From Parvibaculum sp. (GTDB lineage Bacteria > Pseudomonadota > Alphaproteobacteria > Parvibaculales > Parvibaculaceae), in contig NZ_JAHBYN010000001.1 of NCBI RefSeq assembly GCF_019635935.1, positions 2,881,532 to 2,945,531 on the forward strand: 64,000 nucleotides of DNA, given 5' to 3'. The notes beneath the pieces are model-generated. The model saw only the letters and a list, made by a program, of their open reading frames with translations. It was not told the DNA's origin and did no database searches. The position numbers and the translations under genes were made by a program. Every line of letters starts with the position of its first letter. The stretch's first letter is position 1. This document shows, piece after piece, positions 1 to 8,658 of the stretch.

Positions 1-1466
1 CCCCGGCTTTCCTCGCGCGCAAAGGCCGCGGCGGCGATCAGCTTCGCGGTCGTCGCGATGTTGCCGAAGAGGCTCGACGGTCCGGCGGCACGTTCGAGCC
101 GCGCGATCTCGCCGAGCGCGAAGGCAAGCCCCGCCGCATGGCGCTCCACACCGACATGCGCTGTCATGATCTGGCGAAGCTGCGCCACCATCGGCGCATC
201 GAGCGGCATTGCGGAGGCAAGCATCGGCGGCGCGATGTGAACGCCCGCCCGCGCGCCCGGCACCGCGCCCTCGATATCGGCGGCGATGCGCGCGCCGAAG
301 ACGATCGCCTCCAGCAGCGAATTGCTGGCAAGGCGATTGGCGCCATGCATGCCGGTGGACGCCACTTCGCCGCAGGCCCACAAGCCGGCAATGGTGCTGC
401 GTCCGCGCGCATCCACGTGAATGCCGCCCATATGATAATGCGCCGCCGGCGCCACCGGGATCGGCTGGCGCACCGGGTCGATGCCAAGCGCGAGGCAGCT
501 TTTGTAGACGGTCGGGAAGGCGTCCGGAAAACGCGACCCGAGCGCCGCGCGGGCATCGAGGAAAGCGCCGCGCCCGGCTTCGATCTCGCGGAAGATCGCG
601 CGCGCCACGATGTCGCGCGGCCCGAGCTCGGCATCTTCGTGGATCGCGGCCATGAAGCGGCGGCCCATATTGTCGATCAGGATCGCGCCTTCGCCGCGCA
701 GCGCCTCCGTCACCAGCGGCGCGGGATCGCGCGGACCGGCAATCGCCGTCGGGTGGAATTGCACGAATTCGGGATCGGCGATCAGCGCCCCGGCGCGCGC
801 CGCCATCGCAACGCCTTCGCCGCGCGCTTCGAGCGGATTGGTGGTGACGGCGAAAAGCTGGCCGACGCCGCCCGATGCCAGCACCAGCGCCCGCGCCTTG
901 ATGAGGAGCGGCTGCGGCGCGGTCGCGGCATGGGCCGGCCGCGCGAAGACGCCGACGGCGCGGCCATCCTCGACGGCCAGCTCATAGGCCGACAGGCCCT
1001 CCATCACGCGGATCGAGGGCGTCGCACGCACCGCCGCCACAAGCGCTTGCATGATCGCCTTGCCGGCCTGGTCGCCTTTCACATGCACGATGCGGCGGTG
1101 GCTGTGCGCGGCCTCGCGGCCGACCGCGAGCTTGCCCTCGATGTCGCGGTCGAAGGGAACGCCGAGACGAAGCAGGTCTTCGATGCGGATAGCGGCCTCG
1201 CGCGCGATCGACAGCGCGGCGTCTTCGTCGACGATGCCGGCGCCCGCCGCGATCGTGTCGGCGGCATGGGCTTCCGGTGTATCGCCGGCTTCGATCGCCG
1301 CCGCGATGCCGCCCTGCGCCCAGGCCGACGATGCGCCATCGCCGATGGGCGCGCCGGCTAGAACCGTCACCGGGCGGGGCGCAAGCTTCAGCGCCGTGAA
1401 GAGGCCCGCAAGCCCCGCACCGACGATCAGAACGTCGCCGGCATCGACGATATTGCCGTGAGCCAT
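1..1466 (-). CDS. nadB: L-aspartate oxidase, C-terminus beyond window edge
   Basis: FAD enzyme that oxidises L-aspartate to iminoaspartate, the first step of de novo NAD synthesis; the unstable product is used by NadA. The frame is open through the left window edge, so 488 codons are visible of the usual ~530 and about 45 C-terminal residues are missing. Seen: dinucleotide-binding GAGLAGL at residues 16-22, the [12 protein letters not shown] flavin-site segment near residue 50, and EESRG just before the edge, the conserved start of the C-terminal helical domain. The ATG at 1464-1466 lies 19 bp after the nadA stop, so the two genes form one operon transcribed from the nadA promoter. The identity is secure from the motifs and the partner gene. 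Confidence 0.95.
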   Translation of the reverse strand, partial: MAHGNIVDAGDVLIVGAGLAGLFTALKLAPRPVTVLAGAPIGDGASSAWAQGGIAAAIEAGDTPEAHAADTIAAGAGIVDEDAALSIAREAAIRIEDLLRLGVPFDRDIEGKLAVGREAAHSHRRIVHVKGDQAGKAIMQALVAAVRATPSIRVMEGLSAYELAVEDGRAVGVFARPAHAATAPQPLLIKARALVLASGGVGQLFAVTTNPLEARGEGVAMAARAGALIADPEFVQFHPTAIAGPRDPAPLVTEALRGEGAILIDNMGRRFMAAIHEDAELGPRDIVARAIFREIEAGRGAFLDARAALGSRFPDAFPTVYKSCLALGIDPVRQPIPVAPAAHYHMGGIHVDARGRSTIAGLWACGEVASTGMHGANRLASNSLLEAIVFGARIAADIEGAVPGARAGVHIAPPMLASAMPLDAPMVAQLRQIMTAHVGVERHAAGLAFALGEIARLERAAGPSSLFGNIATTAKLIAAAAFAREESR

Positions 1467-1485
1467 GATGGCGCCCTCGAAAGGA

Positions 1486-2556
1486 TCAGTTGCCGAGATT
1501 GATCATCCGCTCGACCGCAAGGCGCGCCCGCGCCGCGACCGCCGGATCGACCGTCACTTCCTCACGCATATAGACGAGGCTCTCGAGAATGTTCTTCAGC
1601 GAGATGCGCTTCATATGCGGGCAGAGATTGCAGGGCCGCACGAATTCGACATTGGGGTTTTCGACCGCCACATTGTCGCTCATCGAGCATTCCGTCACCA
1701 TGACGACGCGCTTGGGCTGGTTGTCCTTCACCCATTTGATCATGCCGGAAGTGGAACCGGAGAAGTCCGCTTCCTCGACGACTTCGGGCGGGCATTCGGG
1801 ATGCGCGATGATGACGATGTTCGGGTCGTCGCGGCGATACTGGCGCAGCTCCTCCGCCGTGAAGCGCTCATGCACTTCGCAATGACCCTTCCAGGTGAGA
1901 ATTTTCACCTTCGTCTGCTTGGCGATGTTCTTGGCCAGAAACTCGTCCGGGATGCAGAGCACGCGGTCGGTGCCGAAACTCTCGACGATCTGCAAGGCGT
2001 TCGATGACGTGCAGCAGATGTCGCTCTCCGCTTTCACTTCGGCCGATGTATTGACGTAAGTGACGACCGGCACGCCCGGAAACTTCTCGCGCAGCAGCCG
2101 CACATCGGCGCCGGTGATCGAGTCGGCCAGCGAGCAGCCGGCCTTCACATCGGGGATCAGCACCGTCTTGTGCGGGTTCAGGAGCTTCGACGTCTCGGCC
2201 ATGAAGTGGACGCCGCACTGCACGATCACATCGGCGTCGACCTTCGCCGCTTCCTTGGCAAGCTGCAGGCTGTCGCCGGCGATGTCGGCGACGCCGTGGA
2301 AAATTTCCGGCGTCTGGTAGTTATGCGCCAGCACGACCGCGTTGCGCTCTTTCTTGAGGCGGTTGATGGCGTGGATATAGGGCGCGAAGAAGGGCCACTC
2401 GACCGAGGGGATGACGTTTTTGACGCGCGCGTAAAGCGGCGCCATTTCCTTCGCCAGGCCCGGCGTGTATTCGAGCTCGGGCATCTCCAGCGGCTTGAAC
2501 GCGCGCGCCGCGGGCTTTGCCGCCGCGCTCTTTTCAATCTCGCCTGCAAGGGCCAT
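1486..2556 (-). CDS. nadA: Quinolinate synthase NadA
   Basis: Cytoplasmic [4Fe-4S] enzyme condensing iminoaspartate with dihydroxyacetone phosphate to quinolinate. The 356-residue length is normal for the family. Conserved pieces: [10 protein letters not shown] (residues 76-85), CGVHFMAET with candidate cluster ligand Cys114, [14 protein letters not shown] (166-179), Cys201, [10 protein letters not shown] (267-276) and the C-terminal CNLCPHM (Cys309, Cys312). The first 25 residues are Ala/Lys-rich and poorly conserved. It is the first gene of nadA-nadB. A 21-bp palindrome 24 bp upstream of the ATG is the probable site of control by the NadQ-type regulator encoded nearby on the same strand. 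Confidence 0.97.
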   Translation of the reverse strand: MALAGEIEKSAAAKPAARAFKPLEMPELEYTPGLAKEMAPLYARVKNVIPSVEWPFFAPYIHAINRLKKERNAVVLAHNYQTPEIFHGVADIAGDSLQLAKEAAKVDADVIVQCGVHFMAETSKLLNPHKTVLIPDVKAGCSLADSITGADVRLLREKFPGVPVVTYVNTSAEVKAESDICCTSSNALQIVESFGTDRVLCIPDEFLAKNIAKQTKVKILTWKGHCEVHERFTAEELRQYRRDDPNIVIIAHPECPPEVVEEADFSGSTSGMIKWVKDNQPKRVVMVTECSMSDNVAVENPNVEFVRPCNLCPHMKRISLKNILESLVYMREEVTVDPAVAARARLAVERMINLGN

Positions 2557-2579
2557 GTCGGCCTCCTCTTGCTGTCCCT

Positions 2580-2600
2580 ATATGCTCATAGTGAGTATAT
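2580..2600. promoter_or_regulatory. Palindromic operator in front of nadA (probable NadQ site)
   Basis: The 21-bp element has the form ATATnCTCA, three bases, TGAGnATAT, so eight of the nine bases in each arm pair perfectly. It lies 24-44 bp upstream of the nadA ATG, where it would overlap a promoter or the transcription start. A gene for a Nudix/winged-helix NAD regulator (NadQ type) lies about 1 kb away. Alphaproteobacterial nadABC operons are known to carry palindromic NadQ sites; assigning this element to NadQ is inference from position, symmetry and that knowledge. Confidence 0.75.
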
Positions 2601-2675
2601 ATAAGGGCTCAAAAACACCGGCTTCCGTCCTTACGCCACAACGGGCCCGAAAGGAGGCCGGTCTCTCATCCGGGC

Positions 2676-2696
2676 TTATGCTACGACTGAGTATTA
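2676..2696. promoter_or_regulatory. Second, weaker copy of the nadA operator
   Basis: This 21-bp stretch matches the stronger site at 2580-2600 in the half-site cores TATGCT and TGAGTAT with identical spacing, but its centre and left arm are degenerate. The two sites start 96 bp apart, near nine helical turns, an arrangement compatible with DNA looping or cooperative binding. It lies between nadA and the divergent FkbM-type gene and so could also influence the latter. The role is inferred from similarity alone. Confidence 0.45.
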
Positions 2697-2792
2697 AGGC
2701 CGTCAACAGCGATGATATGGCGCCTCAGGACCCGAATTCAAGGCGCGACGGCCGCAACTACCGCACGGCGAGACAGGCAGGCGCTTCATGAT

Positions 2793-3593
2793 ATGGTGCG
2801 CGCCGGTTTCCGCCGGGCTTGGCCCGGCTCTACCTTGAGTTTGCCCATGTACGCGCTCGCCGAATTCGCGCTAAAGCTCCGCCATCACATCAACCGCTTC
2901 CTCTATCACCGCCGAAGGCGGATGCTGCCGTCGATCGAGGGGGACAAATTTGCCGCCTGCGGACAGGATATCTTTGTCGCCGACCTGCTCGGCGGCAAGC
3001 GCAATGGAATCTTCGTCGATATCGGCGCCAATGATGGCGTGACGGTGAGCAACAGCTATCGCTTCGAAAAAGAACTCGGCTGGACGGGCGTCGCCGTCGA
3101 GCCGCTTCCCTCCGTCTTCGAGAAGTTGAAGGCAAACCGGTCCTGCCATCTCGTAAATGGTTGCGTGACGCCTGAGGGCGGCAAGGCGCAGCTTGTCGAG
3201 ATAGTTGGCGCGCCCAACATGCTAAGCACGCTCGAGACCCACAATCGCGGCCTGACGGCGCGCCGCCTGCGGCATAGCCGCCAGCGTCACGGATCCGCGA
3301 CACGGAACATCGAGGTCGATTGCCATACTTTTGCGTCGCTCATGGACCGGTTTGGCATCCGCAGCATCGATTTCCTGAGCGTCGATACCGAGGGCGGCGA
3401 ACTCGATATCCTGAAGAGCATCGATTTCGGCCGCTATCCGGTGTCCGTCATTTCGGTCGAGAACAACTTTTACGCCGACGACATCAGGAATTATCTCGAA
3501 AAGCAGGGCTTCTTCTATCTTGGCACCTTCAAGGTAGATGAAATCTATCTCTTTGGCGGCGCGCATCTGCGCGCGGCTTTATCTGCGGAATAA
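2793..3593 (+). CDS. FkbM-family SAM-dependent methyltransferase
   Basis: Probable O-methyltransferase of the FkbM family, usually acting on sugars, polysaccharides or small secondary metabolites; the substrate is unknown. Seen: SAM-binding FVDIGANDG (residues 74-82), acidic loop AVEPLPSVFEKL (101-112) and the family signature FLSVDTEGGELDILKSI in the second half. The start is uncertain: upstream in-frame ATG at 2712 adds 27 residues that look non-coding, and ATG at 2847 is also possible; I chose 2793, giving 266 residues. It is divergent from nadA and convergent with nadQ, 12 bp from the nadQ stop. It has no functional link to its neighbours, and its base composition is a little less GC-rich, so it may be a recent arrival. 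Confidence 0.8.
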   Translation: MVRAGFRRAWPGSTLSLPMYALAEFALKLRHHINRFLYHRRRRMLPSIEGDKFAACGQDIFVADLLGGKRNGIFVDIGANDGVTVSNSYRFEKELGWTGVAVEPLPSVFEKLKANRSCHLVNGCVTPEGGKAQLVEIVGAPNMLSTLETHNRGLTARRLRHSRQRHGSATRNIEVDCHTFASLMDRFGIRSIDFLSVDTEGGELDILKSIDFGRYPVSVISVENNFYADDIRNYLEKQGFFYLGTFKVDEIYLFGGAHLRAALSAE

Positions 3594-3605
3594 CGGGCGG
3601 AAACA

Positions 3606-4661
3606 TCAGCTGTTCGCCCGGCTGCGCGACGGCGCGAGCTTGAGGCCCGGCGCCGGGCGCTCGTTGAGCACCTCGCGGCGGAAGCGGAATTGTTCGGCGG
3701 GCCGCCCCCCGGTGCGCGTCGACATCCTTCCTGTGCGCTCCACGAGGCCGGCATTCTCGACGAGGCGGCGGAAATTCTGCTTGTGAACATGCAGGCCGAG
3801 CAGCGCCTCGACGGTCTTCTGCAATTCATAAAGCGTGAAGCTCGGCGGCATCAGCTCGAAGGCGACCGGGCGGTATTTGATCTTGGCGCGCAACCGGCCC
3901 ATCGCGGTCGCCAGAATGCGCCGGTGGTCGAACTGCATCGGCCGCCCGAGATTGGGCGCATGCTTGCCGGTAAGGCCGCGCGCATTGGGCCGTCCGTCCC
4001 GCGCCGCTTCGAGAAGCAGCCCGGCACTGTAGAGAAGCTCATAGCGCTCCAGCGCCTTTTCGTCGTCCCATGGCACGCCGTCCATGCCGAAGCAAAGCCG
4101 CATCCGGTCGCGCCGCTTGCCGCGCGCCAATTCCTCGGGCGGCGCTTCCGATTGCCGCCCGGCCCATTCGCGCAGCAGCGGCACGATCGCCTGGTCGATG
4201 ATCGGTGGCTTGCCGGCGCGCCAGTCCTCCCACGGGAAATATTGATACCAGTCGCGCCACGCCGCGCCCTTCAGCGCTTCGTCGTGCCCGCGCGTCAGCG
4301 CCAGATAGCCGACCGAAACGACATGCTCGCCGGGCGCGTCGCTTTCGAGCGAATGCCGCCCGCGGTCGCCGAAGGTGTAAAGCTGCTCGACATAGCCAAG
4401 TTCCAGTTGTGTCTGTTCCTGCACCCAGGCGCGCAGGCCGATTTCGAGCGTCCGGTGTCGCACCGGGTTGAACGGGCCGAAAGGCAGCGCGTCCCAGCCG
4501 CTGGCGCCGTCGGTTTCGTCATGCGGCACGACAAGGATTTTCGGCTGGTCGTCCGACACGGTCACAATGGCGGCGTTGAGGCCGATGACGACGGCCTTGT
4601 CGGCGCGCATCGCCGCCTCGGCGGCCGACTGGCTGGAAAATGTGCCCTGCGCTTTCGTCAT
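3606..4661 (-). CDS. nadQ: NadQ-type transcriptional regulator of NAD synthesis (Nudix-like + winged helix)
   Basis: A 351-residue regulator of the COG4111/NrtR architecture. Residues ~20-165 form a Nudix-like domain in which the Nudix box is degenerate (LEIGLRAWVQEQTQLELG, 72-89, lacking the REUXEE core), suggesting ligand sensing without hydrolysis. Residues ~240-335 match the C-terminal winged helix of NrtR-like proteins: FDHRRILATAMGRLRAKI, then FTLYELQKTVEALLG, NFRRLVENAGLVE and GGRPAEQFRFR. Known relatives repress NAD genes in response to NAD-derived nucleotides. The ATG at 4661 is chosen because homology begins there; an in-frame extension to 4937 runs inside the phosphatase gene. It is 11 bp downstream of that gene, so the two are co-transcribed. 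Confidence 0.88.
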   Translation of the reverse strand: MTKAQGTFSSQSAAEAAMRADKAVVIGLNAAIVTVSDDQPKILVVPHDETDGASGWDALPFGPFNPVRHRTLEIGLRAWVQEQTQLELGYVEQLYTFGDRGRHSLESDAPGEHVVSVGYLALTRGHDEALKGAAWRDWYQYFPWEDWRAGKPPIIDQAIVPLLREWAGRQSEAPPEELARGKRRDRMRLCFGMDGVPWDDEKALERYELLYSAGLLLEAARDGRPNARGLTGKHAPNLGRPMQFDHRRILATAMGRLRAKIKYRPVAFELMPPSFTLYELQKTVEALLGLHVHKQNFRRLVENAGLVERTGRMSTRTGGRPAEQFRFRREVLNERPAPGLKLAPSRSRANS

Positions 4662-4672
4662 TTTCGGGTCCG

Positions 4673-5191
4673 TCACGCCGCGCCGGGCCGCACGGGCACC
4701 GAGAAAATTTCGCCCTCCCAGACCGCGCGTCCCGGTCCCAGCGCCTCGACGGCCGCCGACATGCGGCCTTGCCGCGCCAGCAATTCGTCGGCGATCCGCA
4801 CCATCAGGCGGTTGGGGTGTGCATGCGCCCCGCGCGACCGGATCAGCCGCGCGAGTTCGACTTCCGGATGATCTTCGTTGAGCGCGCAAAGCGCGATGAA
4901 GGCCGCCGCCGAGGAGCGGCTGATGCCGGCCCAGCAATGAACGAGCAGCGGGCTTTGCTGGTCCCAGCCGCGCACGAAATCGATCAGCGATGACACATGC
5001 TCGGCGCCCGGCGGCACCAGATCGTGCAGCGGTTCGGCAATGTCGTTGACTCCGAGCCGCAGGTGACGCGCAGGCGCAATGCCGCGCGGCGTGCCGATCA
5101 TGGTTTCGGGATCGAGCAGGCTGACGAGATGCGACGGCCGCAGCGAAGCAACGGCATCCTCGACGGCGCTGAGGGGGCTGACATAGATCAT
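4673..5191 (-). CDS. Predicted tyrosine/dual-specificity phosphatase
   Basis: A 172-residue cytoplasmic protein with one phosphatase signature HCWAGISRS: nucleophile Cys86 and Arg92 form the CX5R loop, and the two Ser after Arg are typical of the COG5350-type bacterial family. No signal peptide or membrane segment is visible. Its substrate is unknown. It lies directly upstream of nadQ with an 11-bp gap and downstream of an HD hydrolase, which suggests a shared role in nucleotide or NAD homeostasis; that link is inference. The ATG at 5191 is the first in frame and gives the length expected for the family. Confidence 0.85.
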   Translation of the reverse strand: MIYVSPLSAVEDAVASLRPSHLVSLLDPETMIGTPRGIAPARHLRLGVNDIAEPLHDLVPPGAEHVSSLIDFVRGWDQQSPLLVHCWAGISRSSAAAFIALCALNEDHPEVELARLIRSRGAHAHPNRLMVRIADELLARQGRMSAAVEALGPGRAVWEGEIFSVPVRPGAA

Positions 5192-5299
5192 CTTTTACTC
5201 GGCGAAGGACAAAACCCGGCTGAATCGATCATGGACCCTGAATAACACAGATTTGTGCAAAGTCGGGGCATAATCGAGCCGCAACGGGGCTTTACGGCC

Positions 5300-5923
5300 T
5301 CAATTGCCGTCGGTCAGCAGACGGAACCGGGCGAGGAAGCGCGCCTGCGCCTTCTTCGTCGGCAAGGGTTCGATGGGGATCGGCGCAAGTCCGCGCGGCC
5401 GTCCGAAAATCCGCGCCGCCTCGTCGTCGGAAAATCCGGCGATCTGCGTCGCCTCGAGAAAGGCCGACGCCTTGTCGGCGCGCTTGATCGTCTCCTCGAT
5501 ATTCTGCGGCAATTCTTTCGGCAAACCGAAGCGCATATGAATGGCCGCCGCAAGCCGGTGCTCGAACGCCTTGTAGTCGATGCCGAGCGCCGCCTTGAAC
5601 GGGCTGATCATGTCGCCGATCACATATTCGGGCGCATCGTGCAGCAGCGCCGCCAGCCGCCACCGCGCCGGCCAGCCGGGCCGGAAGCGCGCGCATATAT
5701 CGTCCACCAGCACACTATGTTCGGCGACGGAGAAGGCGTGATCGCCTTGCGTTTGCCCATTCCAGCGCGCAACGCGCGCCAGCCCATGCGCAATGTCCTC
5801 GATTTCGACGTCGAGCGGCGAAGGATCGAGCAGATCGAGGCGCCGCCCGCTCAGCATTCGCTGCCAGGCGCGGGGCGCGGGGCCGATCTTGTCTGCGCCG
5901 CGCGGCGAGCGGGCCTTGGTCAT
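5300..5923 (-). CDS. HD-domain hydrolase (YfbR-like nucleotidase family)
   Basis: A 207-residue metal-dependent phosphohydrolase. The HD motif is at LLHDAPEYVIGDM (His95-Asp96) with a preceding VAEHS histidine (His69) and a later RADKAS aspartate, the arrangement of COG1896/YfbR 5'-nucleotidases (YfbR has HDxxEVxxGD). It probably removes phosphate from a nucleoside monophosphate; the exact substrate cannot be told from sequence. It is the first gene of the minus-strand set HD hydrolase, phosphatase, nadQ, although a 108-bp gap to the next gene allows an internal promoter. It is divergent from the Lon-like protease gene. Confidence 0.82.
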   Translation of the reverse strand: MTKARSPRGADKIGPAPRAWQRMLSGRRLDLLDPSPLDVEIEDIAHGLARVARWNGQTQGDHAFSVAEHSVLVDDICARFRPGWPARWRLAALLHDAPEYVIGDMISPFKAALGIDYKAFEHRLAAAIHMRFGLPKELPQNIEETIKRADKASAFLEATQIAGFSDDEAARIFGRPRGLAPIPIEPLPTKKAQARFLARFRLLTDGN

Positions 5924-5972
5924 GAAAATCTGCCTTCACGAATGCGGAGGCGAAACTTACGGCGCGTCAACC

Positions 5973-5988
5973 GCCTTGTCGACAAGGC
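5973..5988. promoter_or_regulatory. Perfect 16-bp palindrome upstream of the Lon-like gene
   Basis: GCCTTGTCGACAAGGC is a perfect palindrome in the divergent intergenic region between the HD hydrolase (start 5923) and the Lon-like protease (start 6133). It is followed two bases later by a second perfect inverted repeat. It is not the HrcA CIRCE element. An operator role is inferred from symmetry and position only. Confidence 0.4.
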
Positions 5989-5990
5989 CG

Positions 5991-6012
5991 AGATGCGCGG
6001 TCGGGCGCATCT
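5991..6012. promoter_or_regulatory. Perfect hairpin AGATGCGC-N6-GCGCATCT
   Basis: Eight-base perfect arms flank a six-base loop. Together with the palindrome at 5973-5988 this makes two symmetrical elements within 40 bp of a divergent intergenic region. It could be a second operator, a transcript hairpin in the leader of the Lon-like gene, or a weak terminator for leftward read-through. No U tract follows. Confidence 0.4.
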
Positions 6013-6132
6013 GCCGCACCCGCTTGTGGCCAAGCTGTGGTTGCGCTGCCCCGGACTTTGTCCATGATCAATGTGGGGCTATGCTCGCAACGGCCGCGCG
6101 GCGAACAATGCGGCCGGAAAAACCAGGGAAGA

Positions 6133-8658
6133 ATGGCAGTCGATCCGGTTCCGGCGGAACTCCTCTATCGCTCTTGCGACCTTGCGCAATTCGACTTCGC
6201 GACCACGGCCGAGCTGGAAGATCACAGCGGTCTTGTCGGTCAGGAGCGGGTGCTGGAGGCGCTGCGCTTCGCTGCGAGTATCCGCCGCCAAGGCTACAAC
6301 CTGTTCGTGCTCGGCCCCGACGGCGCCGGCAAGCACGAGGCGGTGCTGCGTTTCCTCTCGGGCGTGGCGCTGCGCCAGCGCGCGCCCGCCGACTGGGTCT
6401 ATGTCAACAATTTCGACACGCCGCACAAGCCGGTGGCGCTGGAGCTCGGCGCCGGCACCGGCCGCACGCTGAAGGAAAGCATGGCGCGCCTCGTCGACGA
6501 TCTGAAGGCGACGATGCCGGCGATTGTCGAAAGCGAGGAATATCAGAACCGGCGTCAGTCGATCGACGAGGAGTATCAGGAGAAGCAGGAGCAGGCCTTC
6601 GAGGAACTGCGCACCCATGCGGAGGCCGAAAACATCGCGCTTCTGCGCACGCCGGCGGGCTTCGCGCTGGCGCCGGTGCATGACGGCAATGTGCTGAAGC
6701 CGGAAGAATTCAACAAGCTTCCCGAGGAAGAACGCAAACGCATCGAAGATGTCATCCAGGGCCTGCAAAAGGAACTTGCCGACACGATCGAACATATTCC
6801 CGGCTGGCAGAAGGAACATCGCCTGCACATACAGGCGCTGAACCGCGAGGTCGCGGAGCGCGAGGTCGAACGCGTCATGCGCGAGCTGCGCGCCTTTTTC
6901 GACGGCGTAACGCCCGTTCGAAACTGGCTGGACGCCGTGAAGGCGGATCTGATCGAGAATATCGCTCTTTTTACCGGCGCAGGCGCCGATGCGTCCGGGC
7001 AGGTGCCGCCGATGCAGCTCATGCAGGCGCTGGCGCAAGGGCAGGGCGGCGGCTTTCCGGCGGCAAATCCGTTCCGCCGCTACGAAGTCAACATCGTCGT
7101 CGAAAACAGTGAAAGCGCGCGCCGGCAGGGCTCGGCGACGCTGAAGGCGCAAGACCTCGCCGATGCCGGCGGCTATATCGGCGGCGGTGCGCCGATCCTC
7201 TACGAAGATCACCCGACCATGGCCAACCTGCTTGGCCGCGTCGAGCACATGCCGCAAATGGGTGCGCTCGTCACCGACTTCATGCTCATCAAGCCGGGAT
7301 CGCTGCATCGCGCCAATGGCGGCTATCTGCTGATCGACGCTTTGAAGCTGTTGCGCGAACCGCTGGCCTGGGAGGCGCTGAAGCGTGCCATCCGCCGCCG
7401 CAAGGTCGTCATCGAAAGCGCCGGCGAATATCTGAGCCTCATCAGCACGGTAACGCTGGAACCCGATCCGATCCCGCTCGACATCAAGATCGTGCTGCTC
7501 GGCGACCGCTACCTCTATTACATGCTGAGCAATCTCGATCCCGATTTCGAGGAGCTCTTCAAGGTCGCCGCCGATTTCGAGGACGAGATCGACCGCGAAC
7601 CGGAAAACGAACTGCTTTATGCGCGTCTGCTTGCGGGCTTCTGTCGCGAGGAAAATCTGCTGCCGCTCGATCGCGCCGGCGTCGGCCGCGTCATCGAGCG
7701 TTCGGCGCGCATGGCCGAAGATGCCGAGAAGCTGACCACAATCCTGCGTCCCATCGTCGATCTCATGCGCGAGGCCGACCACATCGCGCGCAGCGAAGGC
7801 GCAATCGCCATCACGGCCGACCACATCGACAGCGCCGTCGACGCCCAGATCGGCCGCGCCGACCGCCTGCGCGAACGCAGCCTCGAAATGATCACGCGCG
7901 ATATCGTGATGATCGACACCGAAGGCGAACGTATCGGCCAGGTCAACGGCCTCTCGGTGCTTTCGATGGGCAGCGTTTCCTTCGGCCGCCCGAGCCGCAT
8001 CACGGCGCGCGTGCGCATGGGCCTTGGCAGCGCGCGCGTCATGGACATCGAACGCGAGGTGGCGCTGGGCGGCCCGATCCACACCAAGGGCGTACTGATC
8101 CTGTCGGGCTATCTCTCCGGCCAGTTCCTGCCCGAAATCCCGCTGTCGATGAGCGCCAGTATCGTTTTCGAACAATCCTATGGCGGCGTCGATGGCGACA
8201 GCGCATCTTCCGCCGAGCTTTACGCGTTGATCTCGGCGCTGGCCGAAGCGCCCATCGCGCAGGGCCTTGCCGTCACCGGCTCGGTCAACCAGCTCGGCGA
8301 GGTGCAGGCCATCGGCGGCGTCAATGACAAGATCGAGGGCTTTTTCGACATCTGCATGCGTCGCGGCCTGACCGGCGAGCAGGGCGTGCTGGTCCCGGCC
8401 GCCAACGTCAAGCATTTGATGCTGCGTCAGGACGTTGTCGACGCGGTGGAACGCGGCATGTTTGCGATCTATCCTGTCGAGCATGTCGAAGAAGGCGTTG
8501 AACTGCTGATGGGCGCGCCCGCCGGCGTTCGCGGATCGGACGGCAGGTTTCCGCCGGGCACGATCTATGCGCGAACCGAGGACCGGCTCGCGGCCTTCGC
8601 CGACAATCAGCGCCGCTTCGCCCAGCGCTCCGACGACAACGGCAAGAGGGGGGCATGA
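6133..8658 (+). CDS. Lon-like ATP-dependent protease (AAA + Lon protease domain)
   Basis: An 841-residue protease of the Lon-like group without the classical Lon N-domain. Residues ~40-70 hold the Walker A loop GPDGAGK (61-67); residues ~120-250 are charged and helical, the insert typical of this family. The C-terminal Lon protease domain has catalytic Ser690 (GVDGDSASSA) and Lys733 (GGVNDKIEG); their spacing of 43 equals that in E. coli Lon. It probably degrades damaged or regulatory proteins in the cytoplasm. The start at 6133 is preferred over upstream ATGs because AGGGAA lies just before it and homology starts there. The stop overlaps the next gene by 4 bp, so this protease and the stress proteins are translationally coupled. 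Confidence 0.9.
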   Translation: MAVDPVPAELLYRSCDLAQFDFATTAELEDHSGLVGQERVLEALRFAASIRRQGYNLFVLGPDGAGKHEAVLRFLSGVALRQRAPADWVYVNNFDTPHKPVALELGAGTGRTLKESMARLVDDLKATMPAIVESEEYQNRRQSIDEEYQEKQEQAFEELRTHAEAENIALLRTPAGFALAPVHDGNVLKPEEFNKLPEEERKRIEDVIQGLQKELADTIEHIPGWQKEHRLHIQALNREVAEREVERVMRELRAFFDGVTPVRNWLDAVKADLIENIALFTGAGADASGQVPPMQLMQALAQGQGGGFPAANPFRRYEVNIVVENSESARRQGSATLKAQDLADAGGYIGGGAPILYEDHPTMANLLGRVEHMPQMGALVTDFMLIKPGSLHRANGGYLLIDALKLLREPLAWEALKRAIRRRKVVIESAGEYLSLISTVTLEPDPIPLDIKIVLLGDRYLYYMLSNLDPDFEELFKVAADFEDEIDREPENELLYARLLAGFCREENLLPLDRAGVGRVIERSARMAEDAEKLTTILRPIVDLMREADHIARSEGAIAITADHIDSAVDAQIGRADRLRERSLEMITRDIVMIDTEGERIGQVNGLSVLSMGSVSFGRPSRITARVRMGLGSARVMDIEREVALGGPIHTKGVLILSGYLSGQFLPEIPLSMSASIVFEQSYGGVDGDSASSAELYALISALAEAPIAQGLAVTGSVNQLGEVQAIGGVNDKIEGFFDICMRRGLTGEQGVLVPAANVKHLMLRQDVVDAVERGMFAIYPVEHVEEGVELLMGAPAGVRGSDGRFPPGTIYARTEDRLAAFADNQRRFAQRSDDNGKRGA

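Noticed and set aside
138..1361. Plus-strand open frame of 407 codons
   Set aside because: Antisense of nadB, which has clear flavoprotein motifs and its operon partner.
6076..6090. TATGCTC half-site upstream of the Lon-like gene
   Set aside because: Only one arm of the nadA-type operator is present; a 7-mer is expected by chance.
6079..8484. Minus-strand open frame of 801 codons
   Set aside because: Antisense of the Lon-like protease; composition typical of a mirror frame.
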